This document shows, piece after piece, positions 7,822 through 16,193 of a stretch of 64,000 nucleotides of DNA (its first letter is position 1; each line of letters opens with the position of its first letter). Made by a program: the position numbers and the translations under genes. The stretch comes from Enterovibrio coralii (GTDB taxonomy: Bacteria; Pseudomonadota; Gammaproteobacteria; Enterobacterales; Vibrionaceae), in assembly GCF_001559595.1 (NCBI RefSeq), contig NZ_LNTY01000032.1:1-64000 (forward strand), written 5' to 3'. The notes beneath the pieces were generated by a model. That model had not been told where the DNA came from and did no database searches. It saw nothing but the letters and a program-made list of their open reading frames with translations.

Positions 7822-8643
7822 ATGATTCTTCTTCTTAAACTCACGCTGGCCCCTCTTTTTGTTGGCTTGGCCTCTCTCGCTGGAAGGCGTTGGGGGAGTG
7901 GCGTTGCGGGGTGGATCGCGGCTTTGCCTATTATTGCGGGTCCGATAGTTTTAATTTTAACGATAGAAAACGGTGTAGCGTTTGGGGAAAGTGCGGCCAG
8001 TTCAGCGATATTGGGAATACTGTTGCTTACAGGGTTCTGTCTAAGCTATGCGCATATGGCGAGATATTTTAATTGTGTTGTCACGCTCTTTTTAAGCTGG
8101 CTGATCACGTTTGCATTGATAGCTTTGCTGAGCGAACTGGCTCTATCTCCAGCGGTTTCATTCACTATCGTTATAGTGGCACTGTATGTTGCTTTGAAGT
8201 GCTTTCCTCAGTTTGATACTAACCAACCCATTACCTCACCACCCAAGTGGGAAATTCTATTGCGTATGTTAGCGGTAGCGGTGCTTGTACTTGTTATCAC
8301 ATCATCCGCTCAACTTCTTGGGCCAAACCTTAGCGGTCTTTTAGCACCGTTCCCAATTGCATCATCAGTCCTTGCGGTTTTCACGCATCGGTTTTTTGGC
8401 GTAAATGCGGTTATTAGCCTCACTCGTGCTTTTGTGTCCGGCATTTTTAGTTATGCCGTATTTTTTCTGCTTCTTGCCACTACGTTAAAATCATTCGGTA
8501 TCAGCGCGGCTTTTGTCATTGCCTCACTGGCTGCATTGATCATTCATGCTGTATCAGGTCGTTATCTAAGGCTCATTCAAATACCGAAATTGGGGTCACG
8601 TGCGCCGGCTGGAAAAACAGAGGTTGAAACAAGTAAGCACTAA
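7822..8643 (+). CDS. Multi-spanning inner membrane protein of unknown function
   Basis: The 273-residue protein has about eight predicted membrane segments in two halves. Each half contains a Gly/Pro/Ala-rich motif (GVAGWIAALPIIAGP near residue 30 and GLLAPFPIASSVLAVF near residue 175), suggesting an internal duplication of four segments. Such inverted or direct repeats are typical of small transporters. The cytoplasmic tail is polar. The ribosome binding site is weak. I do not recognise the family; a transporter is an inference from architecture only. Confidence 0.7.
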   Translation: MILLLKLTLAPLFVGLASLAGRRWGSGVAGWIAALPIIAGPIVLILTIENGVAFGESAASSAILGILLLTGFCLSYAHMARYFNCVVTLFLSWLITFALIALLSELALSPAVSFTIVIVALYVALKCFPQFDTNQPITSPPKWEILLRMLAVAVLVLVITSSAQLLGPNLSGLLAPFPIASSVLAVFTHRFFGVNAVISLTRAFVSGIFSYAVFFLLLATTLKSFGISAAFVIASLAALIIHAVSGRYLRLIQIPKLGSRAPAGKTEVETSKH

Positions 8644-8693
8644 AAGCTGCTTTTGTGCTTTGCACATGAGCCGATACTCAAGGCGGAGAAAAC

Positions 8694-9059
8694 ATGACAA
8701 CGGGAAGTTGTAACTGCCAATCGGTGAGTTTTGAAGTAAGTGGCGACATAAAGAATGTCGTGAATTGCCACTGCGGGCTTTGCAGAGGGATGAATGGAAC
8801 CCCTTTTTCAACCTATGCGGTGGTTGTGGAATCTGACTTTAGACTGATATCCGGTGAGCTTTCTTTATATAGCGCGACAGAAAGTGCTGAAAAGTACTTT
8901 TGTGGCAAATGTGGTACACCGATATACAACCGTAATTCTAAATACTCTGGTCTAAATATGGTTTATTTCGGCACGTTGAAATCGAGAGACACTTTGGCTC
9001 CAGCAGTAAATATCTTTGGTGAGTCAAAAGTGGATTGGCTTTCTGGCATTCTTGATTAG
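8694..9059 (+). CDS. GFA family (CENP-V/GFA domain) protein
   Basis: The 121-residue protein has the cysteine pattern of the GFA (glutathione-dependent formaldehyde-activating) fold: CNC (residues 6-8), CHCGLC (25-30) and CGKC (70-73), which bind zinc ions. Family members are often annotated as formaldehyde-activating enzymes, but most have unproven activity. GGCGGAG precedes ATG 8694. Two paralogues lie at 23510 and 24143 in the same window. Confidence 0.88.
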   Translation: MTTGSCNCQSVSFEVSGDIKNVVNCHCGLCRGMNGTPFSTYAVVVESDFRLISGELSLYSATESAEKYFCGKCGTPIYNRNSKYSGLNMVYFGTLKSRDTLAPAVNIFGESKVDWLSGILD

Positions 9060-9119
9060 CCAACCTTTGGGCAGGGGCTGAAATAACTGCGCGCCCAAAC
9101 TTAGAAGCGGGTGATTGTT

Positions 9120-9752
9120 ATGGAAGAGGTCAACTATCCAATCATTTTGTTTACTGCTTTTGTGTCGTTGATGAGCCCTGGGCCAGCAACGTTGTCGATC
9201 GTTGCTACGTCGATGAGCCAAGGGCGTTTGCATGGCATTGTGCAGGCTAGTGGAGTGGGGACAGGCGGCATTGTCTGGTCGAGTCTGGCGGCCTTTGGAT
9301 TCGGTGCCATTATGGTTGCGAATACGTGGCTATTTGAGGTACTGAAAATATTAGGTGCCTGTTACCTGTTATTTTTAGCTTACAAGTCCGCGAAATCAGC
9401 ATTGAGCAAAAACAGCATACAGTTCGAACAAACACCGCACGCTGATTTGGTTACAACCTATCGAAAGGGTGTGCTTATTCAACTTACGAACCCCAAAGTC
9501 ATTCTATTCTTCGGCTCTTTATATGCGATAGCTATTCCTGCGGGGACAAGTTCGTTTGAGATCGCGAAAGTGATTCTGGCGATTTCGCTTCAATCACTCC
9601 TCTGTTTCTATGCGCTGGTTTATCTGTTCTCCACAACAAAAGTGCGTCAGTTCTATATCGGATTTCAACGCAAGCTTGAAGCCTTTTTATCCTTCGTGTT
9701 TGCGTTTGGCGGTTTTAGCTTACTGTTCTCAAAATTTAATGAAAACACATAG
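9120..9752 (+). CDS. LysE/RhtB family amino-acid exporter
   Basis: The 210-residue protein has about six membrane segments and the family hallmark SPGPATLSIV in the first helix, plus the internal 'TNPKVILFFGSL' block. The family exports amino acids such as homoserine, threonine or lysine and related compounds across the inner membrane. ATG 9120 is preferred over GTG 9111 because the GCGGG upstream gives workable spacing and the length then matches the family. It stands alone, with unrelated neighbours. Confidence 0.9.
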   Translation: MEEVNYPIILFTAFVSLMSPGPATLSIVATSMSQGRLHGIVQASGVGTGGIVWSSLAAFGFGAIMVANTWLFEVLKILGACYLLFLAYKSAKSALSKNSIQFEQTPHADLVTTYRKGVLIQLTNPKVILFFGSLYAIAIPAGTSSFEIAKVILAISLQSLLCFYALVYLFSTTKVRQFYIGFQRKLEAFLSFVFAFGGFSLLFSKFNENT

Positions 9753-9942
9753 TAACGCCATAAATTCATAAGTTTATGCTGAACTAGTTCTGTCTTGCCG
9801 TACTCAGACACAAAGTCGCCTACCATTCGTTTTTCCAACGTGCGGCTATTTGATATGGGCAATCGAGCACGCGGTTTATCAAGCATACACCGGGAAAGAA
9901 GCTAACCACCCTGATAGTCGCTCTTGTGAGAGACCCTGAACG

Positions 9943-10491
9943 ATGCTGAAAACAAAAAGGCTGATACTCCGACAATGGACAGAGGAAGACTTTCATCCTT
10001 TTGCAGAAATGTGCAGTGATGAAGATGTTATGGCGCATTTCCCTAAACCTCTCTCTGCGGAAGAAAGCCATGAGATGGCAAGAAAGATCCAATCGCTCAT
10101 CCGTGAAAGGGGTTGGGGTTTGTGGGCGATAGAGGTTGCCGGGCAGCACAAGTTTATCGGTTTCGTTGGTTTGCACGAAGCGCCTTCGGCGATGCCATTT
10201 TCTCCCTGTATTGAGATTGGCTGGCGTTTATCGAAGGAACATTGGGGGAAGGGATACGCGACAGAGGCAGCAAAGGACGTGCTGAGGTTTGCGTTTGAAG
10301 AGCTGAGTCTTTCACACGTTGTTTCTTTTACCACAGTTGAAAATACCCGCTCTAGGGCGGTGATGCATCGAATTGGCTTAAGAGACACTGACCAAAACTT
10401 TGCTCACCCGAATATCGAGCCATCACATCCTCAAAGCGAGCATGTGCTTTATAAAATCACGCAATCTGAATGGCGGCAGTTAAACCGATAG
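9943..10491 (+). CDS. GNAT family N-acetyltransferase (RimJ/RimL type)
   Basis: The 182-residue protein begins with TKRLILRQWTEEDF, the standard opening of RimJ/RimL-like acetyltransferases, has the motif A 'IGWRLSKEHWGKGYATEAA', and the helix 'NTRSRAVMHRIGL'. Relatives acetylate N-terminal amino groups or small amines; the true substrate is unknown. The 190 bases upstream hold no gene and no clear promoter. The ribosome binding site is weak. Confidence 0.9.
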   Translation: MLKTKRLILRQWTEEDFHPFAEMCSDEDVMAHFPKPLSAEESHEMARKIQSLIRERGWGLWAIEVAGQHKFIGFVGLHEAPSAMPFSPCIEIGWRLSKEHWGKGYATEAAKDVLRFAFEELSLSHVVSFTTVENTRSRAVMHRIGLRDTDQNFAHPNIEPSHPQSEHVLYKITQSEWRQLNR

Positions 10492-10581
10492 CTTGCTTTT
10501 AAAGCGTCACTGGGATTGCCGCTTTTGCTTTATCAGAAAAGAAAAACACAATTATATGCGCTAACAAACAAGGAGAGTTTT

Positions 10582-10983
10582 ATGTCAGAAACCATAGGTT
10601 TAAACCATCTTGGCTTATCTGTTGATGATTTAGAGGCAAGCAAATCGTTCTTCGTTGATGTGCTTGGCTGGCAAGAGTCGGGCTATGACGCGTCTTACCC
10701 AAGAACGGCGGTATCAGACGGAAAGCTTCGTCTCACGCTTTGGCAAGTGGACAAAAGTTTAAACGGGGCGGCGTTTGACCGTAAAAAGAACGTAGGTCTT
10801 CATCACCTTGCGATTCAGGTAGAGTCAGAAAGCAAGCTTGATGCGCTGTATCGAAAAATTGCTGATCATCCCAAATGTTCCATCGAATTTGCGCCAGAGT
10901 TGCTTTCAGGCGGCCCACGCAAGCATATGATGTTTAATGAACCATCAGGGCTGCGTTTAGAGCTGATTTGGCAAGGTAACTGA
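10582..10983 (+). CDS. VOC family (glyoxalase/bleomycin resistance) protein
   Basis: This 133-residue single VOC-domain protein has the beta-alpha-beta-beta-beta repeats starting at LNHLGLSVDDLEASKSFFVDVLGW, and a second half starting at LHHLAIQV. Metal-binding positions are probably the His in each half (NHLG, HHLA) and the Glu in LRLELIW. The family includes lyases, dioxygenases and drug-binding proteins. AAGGAGAG (10570-10577) fixes ATG 10582. Confidence 0.88.
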   Translation: MSETIGLNHLGLSVDDLEASKSFFVDVLGWQESGYDASYPRTAVSDGKLRLTLWQVDKSLNGAAFDRKKNVGLHHLAIQVESESKLDALYRKIADHPKCSIEFAPELLSGGPRKHMMFNEPSGLRLELIWQGN

Positions 10984-11021
10984 TCATTTCCATCGTCACA
11001 TTTGGCGGGGAATAACCGTAT

Positions 11022-11058
11022 ACTGACGGAGCATTTTTCTATCGAATGCTCCGTCAGT
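11022..11058. repeat. Perfect 14-bp hairpin
   Basis: ACTGACGGAGCATT (11022-11035) is followed by a 9-base loop and its exact complement (11045-11058). It lies 38 bases after the VOC gene stop, and the downstream GTATTT is a poor U-tract, so it is either a weak terminator or another structured element. Confidence 0.65.
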
Positions 11059-11110
11059 GTATTTAAGGCGGAGCAACACATACCATCTGACTACCGAGAG
11101 TGAACGCCTG

Positions 11111-11434
11111 ATGATTCAATGGCCGTGTATATTTAAACTAGAGGGTGACGATGAGCTGATGTATTTGGCTTCTCAGTCGCAACTCGAAGCCGAATTTGAA
11201 GCGTTAATTTGGAGTGATGACGACTATCTCATAGACAGCCAAGGTCGACGCTTTTCGGTGCAAAGGGCGAAAGGTGGCGAACTTGCTTTCGAGGCGACTT
11301 CCTGTGTTTTCACGTCTGACGAGGTAACTCTGCTAATTCAAGCTCACGAGTTTTCAAAAGCGGAAGTTTGCCTCACCAAAATCCATTTCTTGTCAGTCAG
11401 TGACGCTATCCATTCTCTATCAAATCAAAATTAA
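11111..11434 (+). CDS. DUF4144-like small protein
   Basis: The 107-residue protein starting MIQWPCIFKLEGDDELMYLAS resembles a Vibrionaceae/Shewanella family of small cytosolic proteins annotated DUF4144. The function is unknown. It is acidic, has no membrane segment, and appears to be an alpha-beta protein. The frame extends upstream into the hairpin at 11022-11058, but the conserved start MIQWP indicates ATG 11111. The ribosome binding site is GAGAG at moderate distance. The 176 bases after the gene hold nothing I can identify. Confidence 0.65.
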   Translation: MIQWPCIFKLEGDDELMYLASQSQLEAEFEALIWSDDDYLIDSQGRRFSVQRAKGGELAFEATSCVFTSDEVTLLIQAHEFSKAEVCLTKIHFLSVSDAIHSLSNQN

Positions 11435-11610
11435 CAGCGCGATAACATTTCTGGGCATTTTCTTTTTGTGAATCGTGCTGTGCGCCCTAATTTCCTGCCG
11501 CTTATTTGAATTCGACATTGGGTTCCTGTTTCTTGGTCGCAAAGGAAGGACTTTTTGCGGCTTTTTCTTGGCTGCTCGTTGGTTAGAAATCGAATATCAA
11601 AGGATGTGAA

Positions 11611-11985
11611 ATGAACTTAAATCAAGTCACGTTAACCGTGAAAAACATGGAAGAGTCCGTCGCGTTTTATAAAACACTTGGCTTCACAATCATCGTCGCT
11701 GAAGACCATTATTCTCGCTTTGAATGCCCAGAAGGCGATGCGACATTTTCTCTGTATCTTGGCAAGCCTGACTCTCAAAACAACAGTGTTATCTACTTTG
11801 AGCATGAAGATCTTGATGCTTGGGTAGAAGACTTAAAGCAAAAGGGCATTGAGTTTGTTCAAGAACCCAAAGATCAGCCCTATCTTTGGCGAGAAGCGAT
11901 GCTCTGTGACCCTTCCGGTAACGAGATCAAACTGTATTGGGCGGGAGAAAACAGAAAGAACCCACCTTGGCGTGTAAAGGCATAA
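11611..11985 (+). CDS. VOC family protein
   Basis: The 124-residue protein is a glyoxalase-type VOC domain: NLNQVTLTVKNMEESVAFYKTLGF at the N-terminus, and a C-terminal 'EAMLCDPSGNEIKLYWAGE' with the usual D-P-x-G-N and metal-binding Glu. It differs from the VOC protein at 10582 and is not a recent duplicate. AAAGGA precedes ATG 11611. It may serve in detoxification or small-molecule binding. Confidence 0.9.
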   Translation: MNLNQVTLTVKNMEESVAFYKTLGFTIIVAEDHYSRFECPEGDATFSLYLGKPDSQNNSVIYFEHEDLDAWVEDLKQKGIEFVQEPKDQPYLWREAMLCDPSGNEIKLYWAGENRKNPPWRVKA

Positions 11986-12084
11986 CAGTTTCTGAAACAG
12001 CAAGGCTAAAAGTCACTAGATCGAATTATGTTGTTCGCCTTACTCGCGAACGTTTGCGCATTTGTCTTTGGAAGGATCTTATCG

Positions 12085-12624
12085 ATGTACCCAGACGTGA
12101 TTTTACTGAATGGCACGGGCAGTTCTGGCAAAACAAGCTTAGCCAAAGAGCTGCAAGAGTTGCTTCCTACGCAGTTCCTAAACTTCAGTATTGATAGCGT
12201 GTTATATGCATTACCGCCCTCTGATTTAAAACATATGATGAAAGGGGAGGAAATTACGCGTGATGGTTACAATTACGGGCAGTTGACGGAAGGCTATCAT
12301 CGCTGCGTGAAAGGGCTTCTGGAGTCTGGCTGTAGGGTCATTATCGATAATGCCTGGATCAACGAAGAGGAAATTGATGCGCTGGAAAGCGTACTTAAAG
12401 GTTTCAACGTTCAGCGTGTGAAAGTGCAGTGTCGCTTAGATGTGTGTGTTGCTCGCGAACTTGCGCGTGGCGACCGAGCCATTGGTTTGGCGGAGTGGGA
12501 GTTCCCTTTGGTACACCAACACATGAAGTATGATTTGGTCGTTGATACCAGCGATATTTCACCAAAAGAAGCGGCAGCGCAGTTGTTTGAAAAATTGCGA
12601 AGTGGTGAAGAGGTAGAGGCATAG
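12085..12624 (+). CDS. Chloramphenicol phosphotransferase-like P-loop kinase
   Basis: The 179-residue protein has a Walker A loop GTGSSGKTSL near residue 10, and matches the chloramphenicol 3-O-phosphotransferase-like family in length (about 178) and pattern, including 'DVILLNGTGSSGKTSLAKEL', an acidic 'FSIDSVL' after strand 2, and 'VIIDNAWI'. It would phosphorylate a small molecule with ATP; resistance to chloramphenicol is not proven by sequence. ATG 12085 with GGAAGG (12070-12075) is chosen over an upstream ATG at 12028. The stop codon lies within the loop of its own terminator. Confidence 0.8.
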   Translation: MYPDVILLNGTGSSGKTSLAKELQELLPTQFLNFSIDSVLYALPPSDLKHMMKGEEITRDGYNYGQLTEGYHRCVKGLLESGCRVIIDNAWINEEEIDALESVLKGFNVQRVKVQCRLDVCVARELARGDRAIGLAEWEFPLVHQHMKYDLVVDTSDISPKEAAAQLFEKLRSGEEVEA

Positions 12625-12638
12625 GCCTCTACTTTTTT
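12613..12638 (+). terminator. Rho-independent terminator overlapping the end of the phosphotransferase gene
   Basis: GTAGAGGC (12613-12620), loop ATAG, GCCTCTAC (12625-12632), then TTTTTT. The stop codon TAG is in the loop, so the left arm is coding sequence. Confidence 0.85.
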
Positions 12639-12838
12639 AATCCAAACACACAGACAAAATCGTAGATGGCTCCTTGCTTGTTTGACCGTCATCTGCTGCT
12701 GTGATACGTGCTCTTACTCTCTGATTTATTGGGAAAAATTTAAAAATTCGATAAGTCTCTTTCTTGCCATTCGTCATGGTTCTATTCACCTTACACTTTA
12801 AAATACAAAGCGTTTTTATTACGCAGTTGGGTGAGCAA

Positions 12839-13183
12839 ATGATCGCAGTCATTTTTGAAGTACAGATTGAGCAAGGTAAGACAGACGCGTACTTAGATAT
12901 TGCAAATGAAATTAGGCCGTTGCTGTCTGAGATAGACGGGTTTATCTCAATAGAACGTTTCCAAAGCCTGACGACAGAAGGCAAAATCCTGTCGCTCTCT
13001 TTTTGGCGAGATGAAGCCGCGATTCAGGAATGGCGCAAGCTAGAAGCCCATCGCTATGCGCAATACAAAGGGCGAAATGGTGTATTTCAAGATTATCGTT
13101 TAAGAGTGGCGGGTGTGATCCGCGACTACGGGATGGATCATCGCACCGAGGCACCGCAAGACAGCATTGAAGCGAATGGTTAA
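12839..13183 (+). CDS. Antibiotic biosynthesis monooxygenase (ABM) domain protein
   Basis: The 114-residue protein fits the ABM ferredoxin-like fold: MIAVIFEVQIEQGKTDAYLDIA at the N-terminus, then 'GFISIERFQS', 'ILSLSFWRDEAAIQEWR' and 'HRYAQYKGR', all typical blocks. Members include quinol and heme monooxygenases, but most stand-alone ones are uncharacterised. ATG 12839 is preceded by GGGTGAG. It lies 46 bases before a cupin gene, so co-transcription is possible. Confidence 0.85.
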   Translation: MIAVIFEVQIEQGKTDAYLDIANEIRPLLSEIDGFISIERFQSLTTEGKILSLSFWRDEAAIQEWRKLEAHRYAQYKGRNGVFQDYRLRVAGVIRDYGMDHRTEAPQDSIEANG

Positions 13184-13229
13184 AACCGACTCGAACGTCA
13201 TCACTCGGCCATCAACAAGGAAGTAACCT

Positions 13230-13625
13230 ATGCCAAAAGCAACGCCAATCAAACTGGATGAGGCATTCTCAACGCTCTCATTCTTAAGCGGCCGAACACC
13301 TGAAACAACCGATGAAGAAGCAAAAGATGCTTTTGCCATGCTCTCTGAGTTTTCAAATGGTGGCGTCTATATTGGTCACTATGACGGATACAGTGAGTGG
13401 GAACGGCATTCTCACGGAGACGAGTTGGTGCAGGTGTTAGGCGGGGAAACAACCCTAGTTTTGCTTATTGATGGCGAAGAGCAGCCGAAGCTTCTTTCAG
13501 CTGGACAACTGCTGGTGGTTCCCAAAGGTGTATGGCACCGATTTGAAAGCCCAAAAGGCGTGAAAGTGATGACGATAACACCGCAGCCAACGGATCATCG
13601 GGTAGATTTTCCGCTAGACGACTAA
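13230..13625 (+). CDS. Cupin domain protein
   Basis: The 131-residue single cupin barrel has motif 1 'WERHSHGDELVQVLGG' with two His and a Glu for metal binding, and motif 2 'LLVVPKGVWHRFES' with the fourth ligand His. It could be a small-molecule isomerase, dioxygenase or binding protein. AAGGAAG precedes ATG 13230. There is no secretion signal. Confidence 0.88.
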   Translation: MPKATPIKLDEAFSTLSFLSGRTPETTDEEAKDAFAMLSEFSNGGVYIGHYDGYSEWERHSHGDELVQVLGGETTLVLLIDGEEQPKLLSAGQLLVVPKGVWHRFESPKGVKVMTITPQPTDHRVDFPLDD

Positions 13626-13713
13626 GGTATATCGAGGCAGTTTCTACTTCGTTGGGCATGAGTTTTCTTAGATGTAGAGACCTTTGCGGACGGTAAGAGG
13701 GAGGCGGCATTTA

Positions 13714-14241
13714 ATGAAGGTATTACTGTTCCTGCTATTGCTGGTATCGCCCCTATATTCCTTAGCAAAGGAAGTGGATGTCCCTGGCGGTAAGTTTATC
13801 CGAATCCCTATTGGCAATAGCGAAGAGGGGCTTCGTCCTATTCAATGCGACCTCGAAATTCTCAAGGAATATCGCGACACAGAATACGGCCCCGTCATTT
13901 CTCTCGACTTATCGGATGCCAACAACGATGAGTTTATTCAAGTAAGGGTGACGACGACAAAGGTCGACAAAAACTACCTATTTTTAACCAAAAATGGGTC
14001 GCGTAAGCTTGGTGACATTGAGTCATATTTTCTTGCTTTGCCAAAAACACTGGGGGACAACTTATCTCTGTATATTTTGCCGTGGGATGAAGAAGGGGGA
14101 ACCTTCGACTATCGGGCTAAAGTCGGTAAAGACATTAAGGCTGGCGGTTACATCATCAATCCTTACTTACGCAAAGATCTCCGCTACTCCATCTCATTTT
14201 CTTCTGTTCGGGCAGACTATGAGTGCAAGTTTATCCAATGA
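13714..14241 (+). CDS. Secreted periplasmic protein of unknown function
   Basis: The 175-residue product has a clear signal peptide (MKVLLFLLLLVSPLYSLAKE, cleavage near residue 19) and a mature domain rich in beta-type residues with two Cys (near residues 48 and 172) that could form a disulfide. The frame opens at 13684, but the signal sequence sets ATG 13714 as start. GGGAGG lies about 11 bases upstream. I do not recognise the family. Confidence 0.7.
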   Translation: MKVLLFLLLLVSPLYSLAKEVDVPGGKFIRIPIGNSEEGLRPIQCDLEILKEYRDTEYGPVISLDLSDANNDEFIQVRVTTTKVDKNYLFLTKNGSRKLGDIESYFLALPKTLGDNLSLYILPWDEEGGTFDYRAKVGKDIKAGGYIINPYLRKDLRYSISFSSVRADYECKFIQ

Positions 14242-14344
14242 TCGCTACGTAAAGATAGCTGCCGCGTTTCTGAATTAAAACATGCTAAAGATAGGGGATA
14301 CATTACTGTCAATCTGATGACCTTACAGTGTATAGGTATGAGAT

Positions 14345-14800
14345 ATGGGCAAAGCATTGAAAGTGGTAGGGGCAGTTCTGGGTATCTTGACTCTTATTGC
14401 TGTCTTTTTAGTGCTCTGGACAGAAGCGTCGTTGGATGATGCAAGAATTAACGCGACACCATTTATTAAAGAAAGCCTGCCAATTCTTACAACCTGGGAG
14501 CCTGAGCTCTATGAGCCATTGTTTACGGAAGAAGCTCGTGTGGCAATGCAAAGCGAGCGAGGGAAAAAAATCGTTACTTACCTCTCAACGCTTGGCGAAC
14601 TAAAAGCTTTTAACGAGCCCGAATTGTTAAAAACAAGTACTCATACAAGCATTGATGGGGACACAAAAGAATCGGCTATTTTCAAGGTTGAGGCATTGTT
14701 TGAAAAAGGACCTGGGTTGGTCAGAATCGTCTTACGAAAAACCCCTGAAGGCTATCGAGTTCATTCAATTAACATTTCTTCTGATGCGTTCATGGAGTAG
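14345..14800 (+). CDS. Single-TM anchored protein of unknown function
   Basis: The 151-residue protein has an N-terminal membrane anchor (about residues 7-25, GAVLGILTLIAVFLVLW), followed by a periplasmic domain of the NTF2-like or DUF4864-like size range: helix-rich first half, then beta-rich 'ESAIFKVEALFEKGPGLVRIVLRK'. No catalytic motif is visible. The ribosome binding site is poor. The 131 bases downstream contain no gene. Confidence 0.65.
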   Translation: MGKALKVVGAVLGILTLIAVFLVLWTEASLDDARINATPFIKESLPILTTWEPELYEPLFTEEARVAMQSERGKKIVTYLSTLGELKAFNEPELLKTSTHTSIDGDTKESAIFKVEALFEKGPGLVRIVLRKTPEGYRVHSINISSDAFME

Positions 14801-14931
14801 AGCGTTGTTGCGTTTCATCGATTAATGAACGAAATGAACGCTAATTGAATGGCGGTTAAATCAAAAACAATCAGAAATCTTATTAAGACAACGTTTAATC
14901 ATTATACATTCTCCACATTCAAGGAAGCTTA

Positions 14932-15708
14932 ATGGAAGTATTACAGGGCGGGCGCGAAGGCGCGATTTTCCGCTCAGAAGACAAAGTCTATCGACCGGCC
15001 GGGGCTTGGTCCCATTCTGTTCACCAGTTATTGGCACATTTGGTTAATGAGGGTTTTGACCGCGCACCTAAGTCTTTTGGCTTTGATGATAACGGAAACG
15101 AAATCCTTTCTTACGTGAAAGGTGACGTTTATAACTACCCGTTAAAAGACCAGATTGCATCAGATGAGGCACTGATTTCCGCCAGTAAATTGCTACGCGA
15201 ATACCACGACGCGTCTGCGTCATTTCTTGCCCATCCAGCGTTTCATGAGATGGCGTGGATGTTTTCCAAAAGAGAGCCGGCGGAAGTGATGTGTCATGGT
15301 GACTACGCACCGTACAACGTTACGCTAGAAGGCAATCAAACCATTGGTCTCTTTGACTTTGATTTGGTGCATCCAGCACCGCGCCTTTGGGATATTGCGT
15401 ATGCGGTTTACTGCTGGGCACCGTTCAAGACCAATGAATACGATGCGTTGGGAGATTTGACGGCGCAAACGGAAAGAGCCAAGTTGTTTTGCGATGGCTA
15501 TGGTTTATCAAATTCAGAGCGTGAAAAGCTCGTTGCTACCGTGATTGAGCGGGTGCAGTTTCTTGTCGATTTTATGCATGCTGAGGCGAACAAAGGCAAT
15601 GCGGCGTTTATTGCCAACATTGCCGATGGTCATCACCTTGCGTACGTGGCAGACATTGAATACCTTCAAACCAACGCGCATTTCATTACCAATGGTTTAA
15701 TGAAATGA
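14932..15708 (+). CDS. Aminoglycoside phosphotransferase (APH) family kinase-like protein
   Basis: The 258-residue protein carries the APH/choline kinase signature: catalytic loop HGDYAPYN (Asp base and Asn), and the metal-binding DFD in 'GLFDFDLVHPAPRLWDIAYAV'. The N-terminal lobe is short and Gly-rich. It should phosphorylate a hydroxylated small molecule; the natural target is unknown and resistance is not implied. AAGGAAG precedes ATG 14932. Confidence 0.88.
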   Translation: MEVLQGGREGAIFRSEDKVYRPAGAWSHSVHQLLAHLVNEGFDRAPKSFGFDDNGNEILSYVKGDVYNYPLKDQIASDEALISASKLLREYHDASASFLAHPAFHEMAWMFSKREPAEVMCHGDYAPYNVTLEGNQTIGLFDFDLVHPAPRLWDIAYAVYCWAPFKTNEYDALGDLTAQTERAKLFCDGYGLSNSEREKLVATVIERVQFLVDFMHAEANKGNAAFIANIADGHHLAYVADIEYLQTNAHFITNGLMK

Positions 15709-15800
15709 CAGCAGTTTAAAGGATAGAACTCTTAGCACCGGTGGCTTGCTGATTAAACCGCCATGATGTGACAACCGGAAATAGAACAAAGGAGGGGGGA

Positions 15801-16178
15801 ATGGCGTGGTTTTTATATGGTTCAGCCCTCCTTTTGTTTCTCGTCGCGTTAGCGCATTCCTACTTGGGAGAACGCTACATACTTATCAGGCTTTTTAGAC
15901 GCGATAACCTTCCCAAGCTATTTGGTTCAGATGACTTTACCAAGCGCACACTCCGATTTGCGTGGCACCTTACGTCCGTTGCATGGTTAGGGCTAGCCGC
16001 GGTCGCTATTGCCCTCGCACAACCTGAGCTTAGTCGTACTCTACTCGCGCAAATCATTGCCATAACCTTTGCTATTCACTTTTTTGTCGCGCTGTTTGGC
16101 TCCAAAGGCAAACATCGTTCGTGGATAGTATTTGGTAGCGTCAGCCTTATGATGTTTTTCGCGTCTTTCATGTTGTGA
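15801..16178 (+). CDS. Small four-helix inner membrane protein
   Basis: The 125-residue protein has four predicted membrane helices (about residues 3-22, 48-66, 75-95 and 104-122) with a conserved-looking AHSYLGE motif after the first helix. AAGGAGG upstream fixes ATG 15801 over an earlier in-frame ATG at 15768. The function is unknown. It lies 15 bases before the next gene, so the two may be co-transcribed. Confidence 0.7.
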   Translation: MAWFLYGSALLLFLVALAHSYLGERYILIRLFRRDNLPKLFGSDDFTKRTLRFAWHLTSVAWLGLAAVAIALAQPELSRTLLAQIIAITFAIHFFVALFGSKGKHRSWIVFGSVSLMMFFASFML

Positions 16179-16193
16179 AGTAAGAGGGGAGAG

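Noticed and set aside
9060..9119. TTTGGGC/GCCCAAA inverted pair as another attC site
   Set aside because: No GTT-type R' box follows at the right distance, and the spacing is too short.
14932..15708. Calling the APH-like gene an aminoglycoside resistance gene
   Set aside because: Only the general kinase motifs are visible; the substrate cannot be assigned from them.
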